From Formosa algae (lineage in GTDB: Bacteria; Bacteroidota; Bacteroidia; Flavobacteriales; Flavobacteriaceae), in the NCBI RefSeq assembly GCF_001439665.1, contig NZ_LMAK01000063.1, forward strand, positions 1-64,000: a stretch of DNA of 64,000 nucleotides. Direction: 5' to 3'. Made by a program: the position numbers and the translations under genes. Within the stretch, counting starts at the first letter, position 1. Every line of letters begins with the position of its first letter. Under the pieces are notes generated by a model. It saw nothing but the letters and a program-made list of their open reading frames with translations, ran no database searches and was not told the DNA's origin. This document shows, in pieces, positions 27,465 through 36,654 of the stretch.

Positions 27465-27488
27465 CTCGAAACATCATAACGTATTATC

Positions 27489-28760
27489 ATGACAATTTTA
27501 ATTTTAGGGTCTGGCGGAAGAGAACACACTTTTGCTTGGAAAATTTCTCAAAGTCCATTATGTAATAAGCTTTTGGTAGCTCCAGGTAATTCTGGAACAG
27601 CTGCTATTGCAGAAAATGTTGCCATAAGTGTAACCGATTTTGAAGCGATTAAAACTCTAGTTTTAGAACATAATATAGATATGGTTGTTGTGGGGCCAGA
27701 AGATCCTTTAGTACAAGGCGTTCACGATTTCTTCCTAAATGATGAAAAGTTGAAACATGTTGCAGTAATTGGGCCAGAAAAAGCTGCAGCAGAATTAGAA
27801 GGAAGTAAAGAATTCGCTAAAGAATTTTTATTCAGACATAATATACCAACAGCTGCATACCAGAGTTTCAACAAATCTAATGTTGAAGACGGTTATGCAT
27901 TTCTTGAAACTTTAACGGCACCGTATGTATTAAAAGCAGATGGTTTAGCTGCAGGAAAAGGGGTGTTAATTTTAAATGATTTAGATGAAGCTAAAGCAGA
28001 GTTAAAAGCGATGCTAGTCGATTCTAAATTTGGTGCAGCGAGTACTAAAGTAGTTATTGAAGAATTTTTAGATGGTATAGAATTAAGTTGTTTTGTGTTA
28101 ACCGATGGTAAAAATTACAAAGTACTACCAACAGCAAAAGATTACAAACGTATTGGCGAAGGTGATACAGGTTTAAATACAGGTGGAATGGGAGCAGTGT
28201 CTCCAGTGCCATTTGCTACAGACGAATTTTTAGAAAAGATTGAAACACGTATTGTTAAGCCAACTATTGAAGGTTTACTTAAAGATAATTTACCATACAA
28301 AGGTTTTGTGTTTATCGGATTGATAAAAGTAGGAGACGATCCTATGGTTATCGAGTATAATGTAAGAATGGGAGATCCAGAAACCGAAGTGGTTTTACCA
28401 AGATTGAAAAACGATTTTGTTGAATTATTACAAGCGGTTGCTAATGGTACTTTAAACCAAATTGATTTAGAAATTGACGAGAGAGCAGCAACTACCGTAA
28501 TGACAGTGTCTGGAGGTTACCCTGAAGCTTACGAGAAAGGAAAAGAAATTACGGGCTTAGAAGCTATTGAAGATTCTATTCCGTTTCATGCTGGAGCCGA
28601 TTTAAAAGATGGCAAAGTCGTAACTACAGGAGGGCGCGTATTAGCGATGACCTCTTACGGAAATACGTACCAAGAGGCCATAAAAAAATCTTACCAGAAT
28701 ATAGAAAAACTACATTTTGATAAGATGTATTATCGTAAAGATATTGGATTCGATTTATAG
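27489..28760 (+). CDS. purD: Phosphoribosylamine-glycine ligase
   Basis: 423 aa, full length for PurD (GARS), the second step of de novo purine synthesis: 5-phosphoribosylamine + glycine + ATP to GAR. The N-terminal GSGGREHTFAWK is the family signature. The ATP-grasp domain follows, with PYVLKADGLAAGKGV, GLNTGGMGAVSPVP and YNVRMGDPETEVVLPRL (metal-binding region), and the C-terminal GGYPEAYEKG domain closes the protein. It is divergent from the CapK-like gene. Its last six bases overlap the end of the small DUF6341-like gene on the other strand. Confidence 0.97.
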   Translation: MTILILGSGGREHTFAWKISQSPLCNKLLVAPGNSGTAAIAENVAISVTDFEAIKTLVLEHNIDMVVVGPEDPLVQGVHDFFLNDEKLKHVAVIGPEKAAAELEGSKEFAKEFLFRHNIPTAAYQSFNKSNVEDGYAFLETLTAPYVLKADGLAAGKGVLILNDLDEAKAELKAMLVDSKFGAASTKVVIEEFLDGIELSCFVLTDGKNYKVLPTAKDYKRIGEGDTGLNTGGMGAVSPVPFATDEFLEKIETRIVKPTIEGLLKDNLPYKGFVFIGLIKVGDDPMVIEYNVRMGDPETEVVLPRLKNDFVELLQAVANGTLNQIDLEIDERAATTVMTVSGGYPEAYEKGKEITGLEAIEDSIPFHAGADLKDGKVVTTGGRVLAMTSYGNTYQEAIKKSYQNIEKLHFDKMYYRKDIGFDL

Positions 28761-28982
28761 AAATGAGTGAGAAGAAATACTTTTATCTTCTTCGTTGTTG
28801 TCGTTAAATCCTTTTAATTGAAGCATCCAGTACACAAAAAATCCCATACCGATTAATATAAAAATCCATGAGAATGTATTGGCTGCAAACCAATTTTCAA
28901 GTTCTAATGCTCTTAAAGCATCTAAAGGTGCGAATAATACGTTAACAAATAAATCCTGTATCGCGTAAAAAAAATCTTTCAT
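28755..28982 (-). CDS. Small DUF6341-like membrane protein
   Basis: 75 aa. One long hydrophobic helix (about residues 36-56, WIFILIGMGFFVYWML) follows an amphipathic N-terminal part, and a charged tail ends the protein. The opening FFYAIQDLFVNVLFAPLDALRALELENWF is, from memory, a conserved flavobacterial pattern (DUF6341). The function is unknown; an inner-membrane location is likely. It ends inside the last codons of purD on the opposite strand, and its start faces the DUF6427 gene, so it lies in a compact divergent/convergent arrangement. Confidence 0.75.
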   Translation of the reverse strand: MKDFFYAIQDLFVNVLFAPLDALRALELENWFAANTFSWIFILIGMGFFVYWMLQLKGFNDNNEEDKSISSHSFL

Positions 28983-29022
28983 AGTATGGTATATTTACAA
29001 AACAAAAATACAAAAAGAGTTA

Positions 29023-29946
29023 ATGATTACAAGTATTTTTAGTAAATCTAAGCCAATAAACTTTATAGTGGTGTTCGCTATAACAGTTGGAACATTTTTT
29101 ATTGCACATTTTAAATATGCTGGAGGTTCAGATTTACTGCAACATTATATAAAATATTTCTTTATTTTTTGTGCCAGTTTCTGCTCTATTTTAGTCTTAG
29201 ATTTTTTAGTAAGTAAGAATAAATTAACGCAGAAAAGTAGTTACGAAATTTTGCTATATGCTTTATTTTTAATGACTTTGCCACAAACCATGCTAAATGA
29301 AAATATAGTATATGCTAACTTTTTTATTCTTTTAGCACTGCGTAGAATTCTAAGTTTACGATCACAGATCGATGTAAAAAAGAAACTGCTAGATGCTGCG
29401 TTTTGGATTGCTATTGCATCATTATTTTATTTTTGGTCTATACTTTTTATTTTCCTTATTTATGTGGCCTTATTGTTTCATTCTAATACAAACTTAAAAG
29501 AATGGATTATTCCTATATTGGGTGTAGCTGCTGTATTTGTGTTAGGGGTTTGCTATTCTATAATAGTGTATAACGATTTTTTTAAGGCTCTAGATTTATT
29601 GCCCGTAGTAAATTTAAACTTTAATAGTTATAACACATTGCAATACATTGTAGGCGTTACCTTATTAGTGTCTTTCGGAATTTGGTCTTCAGTGTTTTAT
29701 ATTAGGACTATTAAATCTAAAAAGAGCGATTTTAAACCCGCTTACAAAGTTGTCTTAGTTGCTGCGCTTATTGCATTTAGTCTTATGATTTTGTCGCCCA
29801 AAAAAGAAGGTGGTGAATTTTTATTTTCATTTGCACCTTTAGCCATCATTATCACTAATTATTTAGAGACTATTCAGGATAAATGGTTTAAAGAAATCTT
29901 TCTTGGACTCTTAATTTTTGTACCCTTCGGCTTGTTATTGTTGTAG
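29023..29946 (+). CDS. DUF6427-like polytopic membrane protein
   Basis: 307 aa, with about ten predicted membrane helices covering nearly the whole length and no soluble domain. The start SIFSKSKPINFIVVF and the overall pattern fit the flavobacterial DUF6427 family. The function is unknown. The hydrophobic pattern resembles membrane proteins of lipid-linked glycan metabolism in a general way, but I see no motif to support that. It converges with upp and overlaps it by 12 bases. Confidence 0.78.
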   Translation: MITSIFSKSKPINFIVVFAITVGTFFIAHFKYAGGSDLLQHYIKYFFIFCASFCSILVLDFLVSKNKLTQKSSYEILLYALFLMTLPQTMLNENIVYANFFILLALRRILSLRSQIDVKKKLLDAAFWIAIASLFYFWSILFIFLIYVALLFHSNTNLKEWIIPILGVAAVFVLGVCYSIIVYNDFFKALDLLPVVNLNFNSYNTLQYIVGVTLLVSFGIWSSVFYIRTIKSKKSDFKPAYKVVLVAALIAFSLMILSPKKEGGEFLFSFAPLAIIITNYLETIQDKWFKEIFLGLLIFVPFGLLLL

Positions 29947-30594
29947 TTTTTGTCCAAAACATAAATCGCCGGCATCCCCAAGACCAGGAACAATATAACC
30001 TTTTTCATTCAGTTTTTCATCTATAGTAGAAATCCATAAATGTGTGTTTTCATTAAAATGATTAGAGACATAGTCTACACCTTCTTCTGCACCAATAACA
30101 CTTACTAGATGTATTTCTTTGGGTGTTCCAAATGGTTTTAGAGCTTCGTAGGTGGCAACCATGGATTGTCCAGTGGCTAACATCGGATCTGCTAGAATTA
30201 AAGTCTTGTTTTCTAGAGACGGACATGCTAAATATTCAACGACAATTTCAAAACTTTCAGGCGAAGATTTGTGATGTCTGTAGGCTGAAATAAAAGCATT
30301 TTCTGCCGCATCAAAATAATTTAAAAGTCCGTTGTGCAACGGAATTCCAGCACGTAAAATAGAGCAAATAACAATGTCGTTTTCAGGTAAGCTTATTTCC
30401 GTTGTATCTAAAGGCGTCTCAACCGTTTTTGTTTTAAAATGTAGAGATTTACTTAATTCGTAAGCTAAAATTTCTCCAATACGTTCAATATTTCGTCTAA
30501 AACGCATGTTGTCGGTTTGAATGGTTTTATCTCGTAATTCTGACATAAATACATTTAAAATGGTGTTTTCTTTAGATAAATTGTGAATCTGCAT
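29935..30594 (-). CDS. upp: Uracil phosphoribosyltransferase
   Basis: 219 aa. Salvage enzyme: uracil + PRPP to UMP + PPi. The PRPP-binding loop LILADPMLATGQSM and the uracil-binding C-terminal region VPGLGDAGDLCFG are clear; CSILRAGIPLHNGLL is the family's substrate-loop region. No signal peptide; cytoplasmic. It overlaps the DUF6427 gene by 12 bases at its 3' end and is divergent from the DUF4254 gene across a 68-base gap. Confidence 0.95.
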   Translation of the reverse strand: MQIHNLSKENTILNVFMSELRDKTIQTDNMRFRRNIERIGEILAYELSKSLHFKTKTVETPLDTTEISLPENDIVICSILRAGIPLHNGLLNYFDAAENAFISAYRHHKSSPESFEIVVEYLACPSLENKTLILADPMLATGQSMVATYEALKPFGTPKEIHLVSVIGAEEGVDYVSNHFNENTHLWISTIDEKLNEKGYIVPGLGDAGDLCFGQKLQQ

Positions 30595-30662
30595 GGTTCT
30601 CTTTTATAGTGTCTGGTAAAGTTAATTAAATAGAAGTATATTTGTGCTTTAAAATAAAAATC

Positions 30663-31271
30663 ATGTTTACAACTAAGGCAAATACCATATTTCAGGAAGT
30701 TATAAATACGTATCACGTAATAAATACGGTAGATCAAGAGTTTTCAAATCCGTATAGTAAAGCAGATGATTTATTGGGGCATTTATTATATAGAAAATGT
30801 TGGATTGATACGGTGCAATGGCATTACGAAGATATTATTCGCGATCCGCAAATAGATCCTGTTGCCGCGTTAACATTAAAACGTAAGATTGATGCTTCTA
30901 ACCAAGATCGTACAGATATGGTGGAGTATATTGATAGTTATTTTTTAGAAGAATATAAAAATGTTACACCTAAAGTAGGCGCTACAATTAATACAGAAAG
31001 TCCAGCTTGGGGTGTAGACAGATTGTCTATTTTAGCATTAAAAGTATACCATATGGAAGAAGAAGCGACTCGTGAAGATGCTTCTGATGCTCATAAAGCT
31101 GCTTGCCAAACCAAGTTAGATATTCTTTTGGAACAACGTGTAGATTTGTCTACAGCAATTGATACGTTGTTGAATGATATTGCGTCTGGAGATAAATACA
31201 TGAAAGTGTACAAGCAAATGAAAATGTACAACGACGACGAGCTTAATCCGGTATTACGTTCACAAAAATAA
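30663..31271 (+). CDS. DUF4254 family protein
   Basis: 202 aa from the ATG at 30663. The open frame begins at 30642, but that start lies inside a TATATTTG promoter-like element (30637-30644). The helical protein has NPYSKADDLLGHLLYRKCWIDTVQWHYEDIIRDP and SPAWGVDRLSILALKVYHMEEE, the conserved stretches of DUF4254. There is no transmembrane helix. The function is unknown; members often sit next to heptosyltransferase-like genes, as here, where the GT9 gene begins on the base after the stop. A role in lipopolysaccharide or cell-surface glycan assembly is a guess from this neighbourhood. Confidence 0.85.
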   Translation: MFTTKANTIFQEVINTYHVINTVDQEFSNPYSKADDLLGHLLYRKCWIDTVQWHYEDIIRDPQIDPVAALTLKRKIDASNQDRTDMVEYIDSYFLEEYKNVTPKVGATINTESPAWGVDRLSILALKVYHMEEEATREDASDAHKAACQTKLDILLEQRVDLSTAIDTLLNDIASGDKYMKVYKQMKMYNDDELNPVLRSQK

Positions 31272-32291
31272 GTGACAAAATACACACAACATATATTGGT
31301 TATACGTCTCTCAGCAATGGGAGACGTTGCTATGTCTGTACCTGTTTTAAGAGCACTTACCACGCAATATCCAAATTTAAAAGTTACTGTTTTAACACGT
31401 CCGTTTTTTAAGCCTTTTTTTCGCGATCTAGATCAGGTTTCTGTTTTCGGAGCAGATTTAAAAGGCGAGCATAAAGGCGTTTTTGGTTTATATAAACTCT
31501 CGAAATCACTCAAGGTGTTAAGTGTCGATGCTGTAGCAGATATACATAATGTACTGAGAACTAAGATTCTTAAAATGTTCTTTTTAGGAACTGCGTTTGT
31601 TCAAATTGATAAAGGAAGAGCAGAAAAGAAAGCTTTAACCAAAGGGATAGTGTTTAAGCAGTTACCAACTACGGTTGAGCGCTATGCAGAAGTGTTTAAA
31701 AAATTAGGTTTCCCTGTAAATTTGTCTCAACCTACATTTCCTAAAGCAGTAGTGTTATCAGAAAAACTAAAAACAATTACTGGAAATCACGATGTAAAAT
31801 GGATTGGGATTGCACCTTTTGCAGCTCATGAAAGTAAAATGTATCCTATCCATAAAATGGAAATTGTTATTGAAGCACTTTCAAAAGAATACAATGTGTT
31901 TTTATTTGGTGGTGGCGCTAAAGAAGTTGAAATTTTAAATGGGTTTCAATCTAAATTTAATAACGTCGTAAATTTGGCTGGACAATTAAATTTTAATGAA
32001 GAATTAGATATTATTTCTAATTTGGATGTCATGTTATCTATGGATTCTGGTAACGGACATATGGCGGCTATGTTAGGCAAAAAAGTAATCACAATTTGGG
32101 GTGTTACCCATCCGTTTGCTGGTTTTGCCCCATTTAATCAACCAGATGATTATGCGTTAACTGCCGATAGAGAGAAATTTCCACGTATACCAACTTCAAT
32201 TTACGGAAACAAATTTCCTGAAGGGTATGAAAAGGCTTCTGGAACTATTGCTCCAGAAACCATTGTAAATAAAATTAAATCTGTAATTTAA
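31272..32291 (+). CDS. Family 9 glycosyltransferase (heptosyltransferase-like)
   Basis: 339 aa from a GTG directly after the preceding stop codon. A GT-B fold of the ADP-heptose:LPS heptosyltransferase family is shown by VIRLSAMGDVAMSVPVLRAL at the start and by SMDSGNGHMAAMLGKKVITIWGVTHP in the C-terminal sugar-nucleotide domain. It probably adds a sugar to lipopolysaccharide core or a related surface glycan. The absence of an intergenic gap indicates co-transcription with DUF4254. Its 3' end overlaps the reductase gene on the other strand by four bases. Confidence 0.92.
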   Translation: MTKYTQHILVIRLSAMGDVAMSVPVLRALTTQYPNLKVTVLTRPFFKPFFRDLDQVSVFGADLKGEHKGVFGLYKLSKSLKVLSVDAVADIHNVLRTKILKMFFLGTAFVQIDKGRAEKKALTKGIVFKQLPTTVERYAEVFKKLGFPVNLSQPTFPKAVVLSEKLKTITGNHDVKWIGIAPFAAHESKMYPIHKMEIVIEALSKEYNVFLFGGGAKEVEILNGFQSKFNNVVNLAGQLNFNEELDIISNLDVMLSMDSGNGHMAAMLGKKVITIWGVTHPFAGFAPFNQPDDYALTADREKFPRIPTSIYGNKFPEGYEKASGTIAPETIVNKIKSVI

Positions 32292-33346
32292 ACGTCGTCG
32301 TAATCTACAACTATAGTTGGTGTAGTTGGGTGAGCTTGACACGTTAATACGAGGCCTTCTGCCAATTCGTTTTCAGTTAAAATATTGTTTTGCGTCATGG
32401 TTGCAGAGCCTTCAGTAACTCGAGCAATACAACTACTACAAATTCCACCCTGACAAGAATAAGGCGCATCTATTTGTTTAGCAATAGCGGCTTCAAGAAT
32501 AGATTGTTTTTGAGACATAACAAATTCTGTTTCTTCGTCGTCTACAATAATTTTTATGGCAGTAGACCCGTCACTAACAGCTACAGGATTTGTTTTTGAT
32601 TCTGCTGCAACAGGAACCGAAAATAATTCGAAATGTATGTATGCTTCATCCACTCCAAAATCTTTTAAAACTTCTTTTGTTGTGGTAATCATACCTTCTG
32701 GACCACAAAGATAGAACGTATCTATTTTTTTGTGTTTATATGTGTTTTTCAGTAAGAAATTAATAGTGCTTTTTTCAATACGACCAAACATGGCATCTTC
32801 TTCTTGAGATTGGCTAAATATCATTTGTATAGAAAAACGATCTACATATTCGTGATGTAATGCTAATAATTCTTTGAAAAAGATGGTGTCTTTAGGTGTT
32901 TTGTTTCCGTAAATCAGAATAAAATGACTGTTAGGTTCTTCTTCTAAAATAGTTTTAGCAATACTCATAATAGGTGTTATACCACTACCCGCTGCAAACG
33001 CAGCAACCGTTCTAGTTTTAGAAGCATCTGCTTCAAAAACAAAACGGCCATTAGGTTCTGCGACCTCTAAAATATCTCCTTTTTTTAAGGTTGTATTGGC
33101 GTATTTAGAGAAGAAACCATTTTCTACTGCTTTAACGGCAACAGTTAACTCTCCACTTTTTGGAGATGAGCAAATAGAGTAGTCTCTGCGTACTTCTTTG
33201 CCGTCAATTTCTGTTTTTAATGTAATGTATTGTCCAGCTTTAAAGCTGAATTTATCTTTTAAAGATGAAGGAACGTCGAAGCTAATTGTTACTGCTGCTG
33301 CTGTTTCTTTATCTATATTTTGTATTGCAAGTTTATGGAATGCCAT
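32288..33346 (-). CDS. Flavin/2Fe-2S ferredoxin reductase (PaaE-like)
   Basis: 352 aa. There are three parts in order: an FAD domain (RRDYSICSSP near residue 55), an NAD(P) domain (AAGSGITPIMSIAKTILEEE near 115), and a C-terminal plant-type 2Fe-2S domain with CQGGICSSC and a final Cys in LVLTCQAHP. The arrangement matches the PaaE/ferredoxin-NADP reductase-like enzymes that feed electrons from NAD(P)H to an oxygenase or desaturase. No oxygenase gene is next to it, so the partner is unknown. It is divergent from the PadR gene. Confidence 0.92.
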   Translation of the reverse strand: MAFHKLAIQNIDKETAAAVTISFDVPSSLKDKFSFKAGQYITLKTEIDGKEVRRDYSICSSPKSGELTVAVKAVENGFFSKYANTTLKKGDILEVAEPNGRFVFEADASKTRTVAAFAAGSGITPIMSIAKTILEEEPNSHFILIYGNKTPKDTIFFKELLALHHEYVDRFSIQMIFSQSQEEDAMFGRIEKSTINFLLKNTYKHKKIDTFYLCGPEGMITTTKEVLKDFGVDEAYIHFELFSVPVAAESKTNPVAVSDGSTAIKIIVDDEETEFVMSQKQSILEAAIAKQIDAPYSCQGGICSSCIARVTEGSATMTQNNILTENELAEGLVLTCQAHPTTPTIVVDYDDV

Positions 33347-33462
33347 TGAAATTCTTTTTTACAAATTTAGTGAAGCTAAAAGGTTTATAAATATAATTAA
33401 GAAAAAAAATAATACATCAGATTCTTATGTATATAAAATTAATCCCTATATTTAACGGTATT

Positions 33463-33801
33463 ATGGCAAAAAATAATTTATATAAAGGGAGTTTAAATAC
33501 TATCATTCTAAAGTTGTTACAAGAAACAGATAGTATGTATGGTTATGAAATTACTCAGAAAGTTAAGGCTTTAACTCAGGGTGAATTATCTATTACCGAA
33601 GGTGCTTTGTATCCTGCATTGCATAAGTTAGAAGCTGATGGGTTTTTAGAGGTTGAGGTTGTGAAAGTAGATAACCGTTTGCGAAAATATTATAAGTTAA
33701 CCGAGCGAGGAACAAAAGAAACAGCCGATAAATTATCGGAATTAGAACGCTATATAGAAACAATGAAAGTATTGGTGAATCCTAAATTTAGTTTAGAGTA
33801 A
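33463..33801 (+). CDS. PadR family transcriptional regulator
   Basis: 112 aa from the ATG at 33463; an upstream ATG at 33427 is unlikely because the family starts at LYKGSLNTIILKLL. The winged helix contains YGYEITQKVK and SITEGALYPALHKLEADGFL, and the short C-terminal helix fits the small PadR-s1 type. PadR proteins usually repress a neighbouring transporter or stress operon. It is followed after two bases by the membrane-protein pair and then an ABC exporter, the likely target unit. Confidence 0.92.
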   Translation: MAKNNLYKGSLNTIILKLLQETDSMYGYEITQKVKALTQGELSITEGALYPALHKLEADGFLEVEVVKVDNRLRKYYKLTERGTKETADKLSELERYIETMKVLVNPKFSLE

Positions 33802-33803
33802 TT

Positions 33804-34418
33804 ATGAAGTTATCGACAAATGAAATAAGACAGATTGAAACATATCTTGATTCAAAAGGGATTATTTATGTGGATTTAAGATTTGAAATTTTGGATCATA
33901 TAATACTGCAAATAGAAGAAGAAGTTAATGGTTCGGGGATTGAGTTCGAGTCTGCTTTTCTTCATGTTACAAAGCAATGGAATGCTCATTTTTATGAAAC
34001 TAATAGTTTGCTGTTTGGGTTAATGTTTACTGCACCGAAACTGATTCTTGATAAAGCAAAAAAAATATATTTGAAGTATTTTATAATTTACACGTTATCA
34101 TGCTTCCTTTTTCCTTTTCCTAATATAGAAGTTGAAATATCCGCATTATTAAAGTTTGTTATTATTGGGGTTGCACTTCTATTCTCAATTATTTCATTAG
34201 TTAATTTTAATAAAGTTAGAAAGTCTACTAGAAAGACTGTTTATAGTTTTATTGCAAGAACTCAAATATGGAGCGTTTTATTTTTTCCTGTAATCATATC
34301 CGTTGTTGGTCAAGGGTTAAATACATCAATATGGTTTTTGTTTAATATTTTCTTGATTTACTATAGTTCTATTGTGTTTTTAAAAAAGCATAAACAAATC
34401 GTAAAACAGTTTAATTAA
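33804..34418 (+). CDS. Membrane protein of the PadR operon, first of two
   Basis: 204 aa. A soluble N-terminal helical domain (about 1-70: LSTNEIRQIETYLDSKG, then LRFEILDHIILQIEEEV) is followed by four predicted membrane helices. The N-terminal part resembles the HAAS-like helical domain found with PadR regulators. It shares its layout with the next gene product, so the two look like diverged duplicates. No enzyme motif is visible. It lies two bases after padR and one base before the next gene. It may act as the membrane partner or sensor for PadR; that is inference. Confidence 0.8.
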   Translation: MKLSTNEIRQIETYLDSKGIIYVDLRFEILDHIILQIEEEVNGSGIEFESAFLHVTKQWNAHFYETNSLLFGLMFTAPKLILDKAKKIYLKYFIIYTLSCFLFPFPNIEVEISALLKFVIIGVALLFSIISLVNFNKVRKSTRKTVYSFIARTQIWSVLFFPVIISVVGQGLNTSIWFLFNIFLIYYSSIVFLKKHKQIVKQFN

Positions 34419-34419
34419 T

Positions 34420-35112
34420 ATGACGTTGTCGGCAGAGCAAATAGAAAAATTATATCAATTCACAAGAAAACATTTTGTTGAATTTTACGATGTGCAAACA
34501 GAGTTAGTCGATCACTTGGCGAACGATATTGAAGAACAATGGGAAACGAATCCTGAGGACACTTTTGAAGCCGCTCTAGATATTTCCTTTAAAAAGTTTG
34601 GTGTTTTTGGTTTTCAAGAGGTGTTAGAAGCTAAGGCAAAAGCATTAAACAAATACTATTGGCGTGCCGTTTGGGATATTTATAAGTGCTTTTTTACACT
34701 TCCAAAATTGATGTTCACATTAGCTATGTGTTGCCTGTCATTTTTAATTTTAAAATACACGCCACATTTTGGTTATACTTTAGGTGCTATTGCTGTAGCT
34801 TTTTTTGCATTGTACTTGGGGCAAGTTATGCTATTAAATAAAGCTATTAAGCAGGAGCAAAAAAAAACTGGGCGTAAATGGATGTATCAAGAGTTGCTAG
34901 GGAACCTTGGTGGTTTGATCGGTTTAGCTGGTGCGTTTGTTCAGGGTTTAGCTAGGCTTCCTAAGTTTCGAGAAGGGTATCACGATTATAGTATAATGCT
35001 GATAAGCATAGGTGTTGTTGGGGTAGCACTTTTAAGTTACGTCACTTTATTTATATTACCCGAAAAAATTACAACCTACTTAAAAGAAGAATATAAAGCA
35101 TATTATGTGTAA
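34420..35112 (+). CDS. Membrane protein of the PadR operon, second of two
   Basis: 230 aa. An N-terminal helical domain (LSAEQIEKLYQFTRKHFVEF, then VQTELVDHLANDIEEQW) matches the pattern of the preceding protein: helix, a ELxDHxxxxIEE stretch, an aromatic FEAAL segment. About four membrane helices follow. The function is unknown. It is placed tightly after the first copy and about 50 bases before the exporter permease. Confidence 0.8.
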   Translation: MTLSAEQIEKLYQFTRKHFVEFYDVQTELVDHLANDIEEQWETNPEDTFEAALDISFKKFGVFGFQEVLEAKAKALNKYYWRAVWDIYKCFFTLPKLMFTLAMCCLSFLILKYTPHFGYTLGAIAVAFFALYLGQVMLLNKAIKQEQKKTGRKWMYQELLGNLGGLIGLAGAFVQGLARLPKFREGYHDYSIMLISIGVVGVALLSYVTLFILPEKITTYLKEEYKAYYV

Positions 35113-35164
35113 CATTTAATATATTAGATCTACCTATATAAAAACCTAACCAACCATCTTAATT

Positions 35165-36643
35165 ATGATTACACATTTTTTAAACCTGGAATGGAAGCAA
35201 TTTACCAGGTCTGCAAGCTTCGGTAAGAGCTTAGGACTAAAAATATTGATGGGCTTTTTCGCTTTGTATTTTATTATCATATTCTTAGCATTAGGTGTAG
35301 GCATGTTTCCGATGCTTAAAAAGATATTTCCAGAAAGCGATCCTTTTGTAATGTTTAATAGCTTTATTTTCTATTGGATTTTAGGAGACTTAGTGATTCG
35401 TTTTTTCTTTCAAAAATTACCGGTAATGAACGTAAAACCTTTACTTACTTTGCCGCTAAAACGTAAGAAGGTGGTGAATTTTGTGTTGGGAAAATCGGCG
35501 TTATCCTTCTTTAATTTTTTACCACTATTTGCAATTGTGCCTTTTGGTGTTACACTTATTTTTAAAGATTATAATGTATCTGTGGTTTTAGTTTGGATGC
35601 TTACCATTGTAATTATAACACTTATAAATAACTATCTAAATTTTATTATTGAAAGCCTGTCTGCTAAAACAGAATTATCATTTCTACCCATTATACTTTT
35701 ATCAGGAGGGCTTTTTGTTTTAAATCATTTCGAAATTATTAATATTTCAGAACTATTAGCTGTCGGAATCCAATCTATAGCTAGCAATCCGTTGTATTTA
35801 GTTGTTCCTGTTTTAATTTTGGTTGGATTATACATATTCAATTTTAAAATTCTTCGCGATAAACTCTTTTTAGATAGTTCATTAAAAACTAAAACGCAGG
35901 AAGTTCATGCGTCTAACTTAGAATGGACCAAGAAGTTTGGAGATATCGCGCCTTTTATGCAATTAGACTTAAAGTTACTTTGGCGAAATAAAAGGCCAAA
36001 ATCTTCGGTTTGGATGTTGATTTTGGGGTTGTTATATGGGTTAGTGTTTTATCCAAATCCTGAATATCAAGATAAAGAATTTTTCTTTGCCTTTGTAGGG
36101 ATATTTATAACAGGAATTTTTCTTATCAATTTTGGACAATTTATTCCGGCTTGGGATAGTGGCTACTATAAACTGTTGATGAGTCAAAATATTAAGTATA
36201 AGCAATATTTAAAATCTAAGTATACATTAATGACATTTAGTGTTATTATTTTGTTTGTATTAAGTATTCCTTATGTCTATTTTGGGTGGAAGATTTTGCT
36301 AGCACATTTTGCGGCAGCTATTTATAATATTGGTGTAAATACTCATGTTATTTTAATAGGTGGATCTTTTAATCGAAAAAAAATAAATCTAAATGAAAGA
36401 GCGGCTTTTAATTTTCAAGGTACAGGTGCAGTACAATGGATTATTGGGTTGCCATTATTAATTTTACCTATGGCAATTTTTGGAATTGCTAATTGGTTAT
36501 TTAGTTTTGAAATAGGTATTACTGTGTTAATATTTTTAGGTGTCCTAGGAATAGTTTTACATGAAAAACTAATGAAATTTATAACAAAAAAATACTTAGC
36601 CTCTAAATATAAAATGATCGCAGCTTTCGATCAGGATAACTAA
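35165..36643 (+). CDS. DUF5687-type ABC exporter permease
   Basis: 492 aa with about twelve predicted membrane helices in two groups separated by a loop near residues 235-275. The pattern (opening HFLNLEWKQFTRSASFGKSL) fits the DUF5687 family, ABC-2-like permeases of Bacteroidota encoded next to an ATPase. The substrate is unknown. The ATPase gene follows 11 bases later, so the pair forms one exporter; the PadR gene upstream suggests the unit is regulated by a small-molecule or envelope signal. Confidence 0.85.
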   Translation: MITHFLNLEWKQFTRSASFGKSLGLKILMGFFALYFIIIFLALGVGMFPMLKKIFPESDPFVMFNSFIFYWILGDLVIRFFFQKLPVMNVKPLLTLPLKRKKVVNFVLGKSALSFFNFLPLFAIVPFGVTLIFKDYNVSVVLVWMLTIVIITLINNYLNFIIESLSAKTELSFLPIILLSGGLFVLNHFEIINISELLAVGIQSIASNPLYLVVPVLILVGLYIFNFKILRDKLFLDSSLKTKTQEVHASNLEWTKKFGDIAPFMQLDLKLLWRNKRPKSSVWMLILGLLYGLVFYPNPEYQDKEFFFAFVGIFITGIFLINFGQFIPAWDSGYYKLLMSQNIKYKQYLKSKYTLMTFSVIILFVLSIPYVYFGWKILLAHFAAAIYNIGVNTHVILIGGSFNRKKINLNERAAFNFQGTGAVQWIIGLPLLILPMAIFGIANWLFSFEIGITVLIFLGVLGIVLHEKLMKFITKKYLASKYKMIAAFDQDN

Positions 36644-36654
36644 AATAGTATAGT

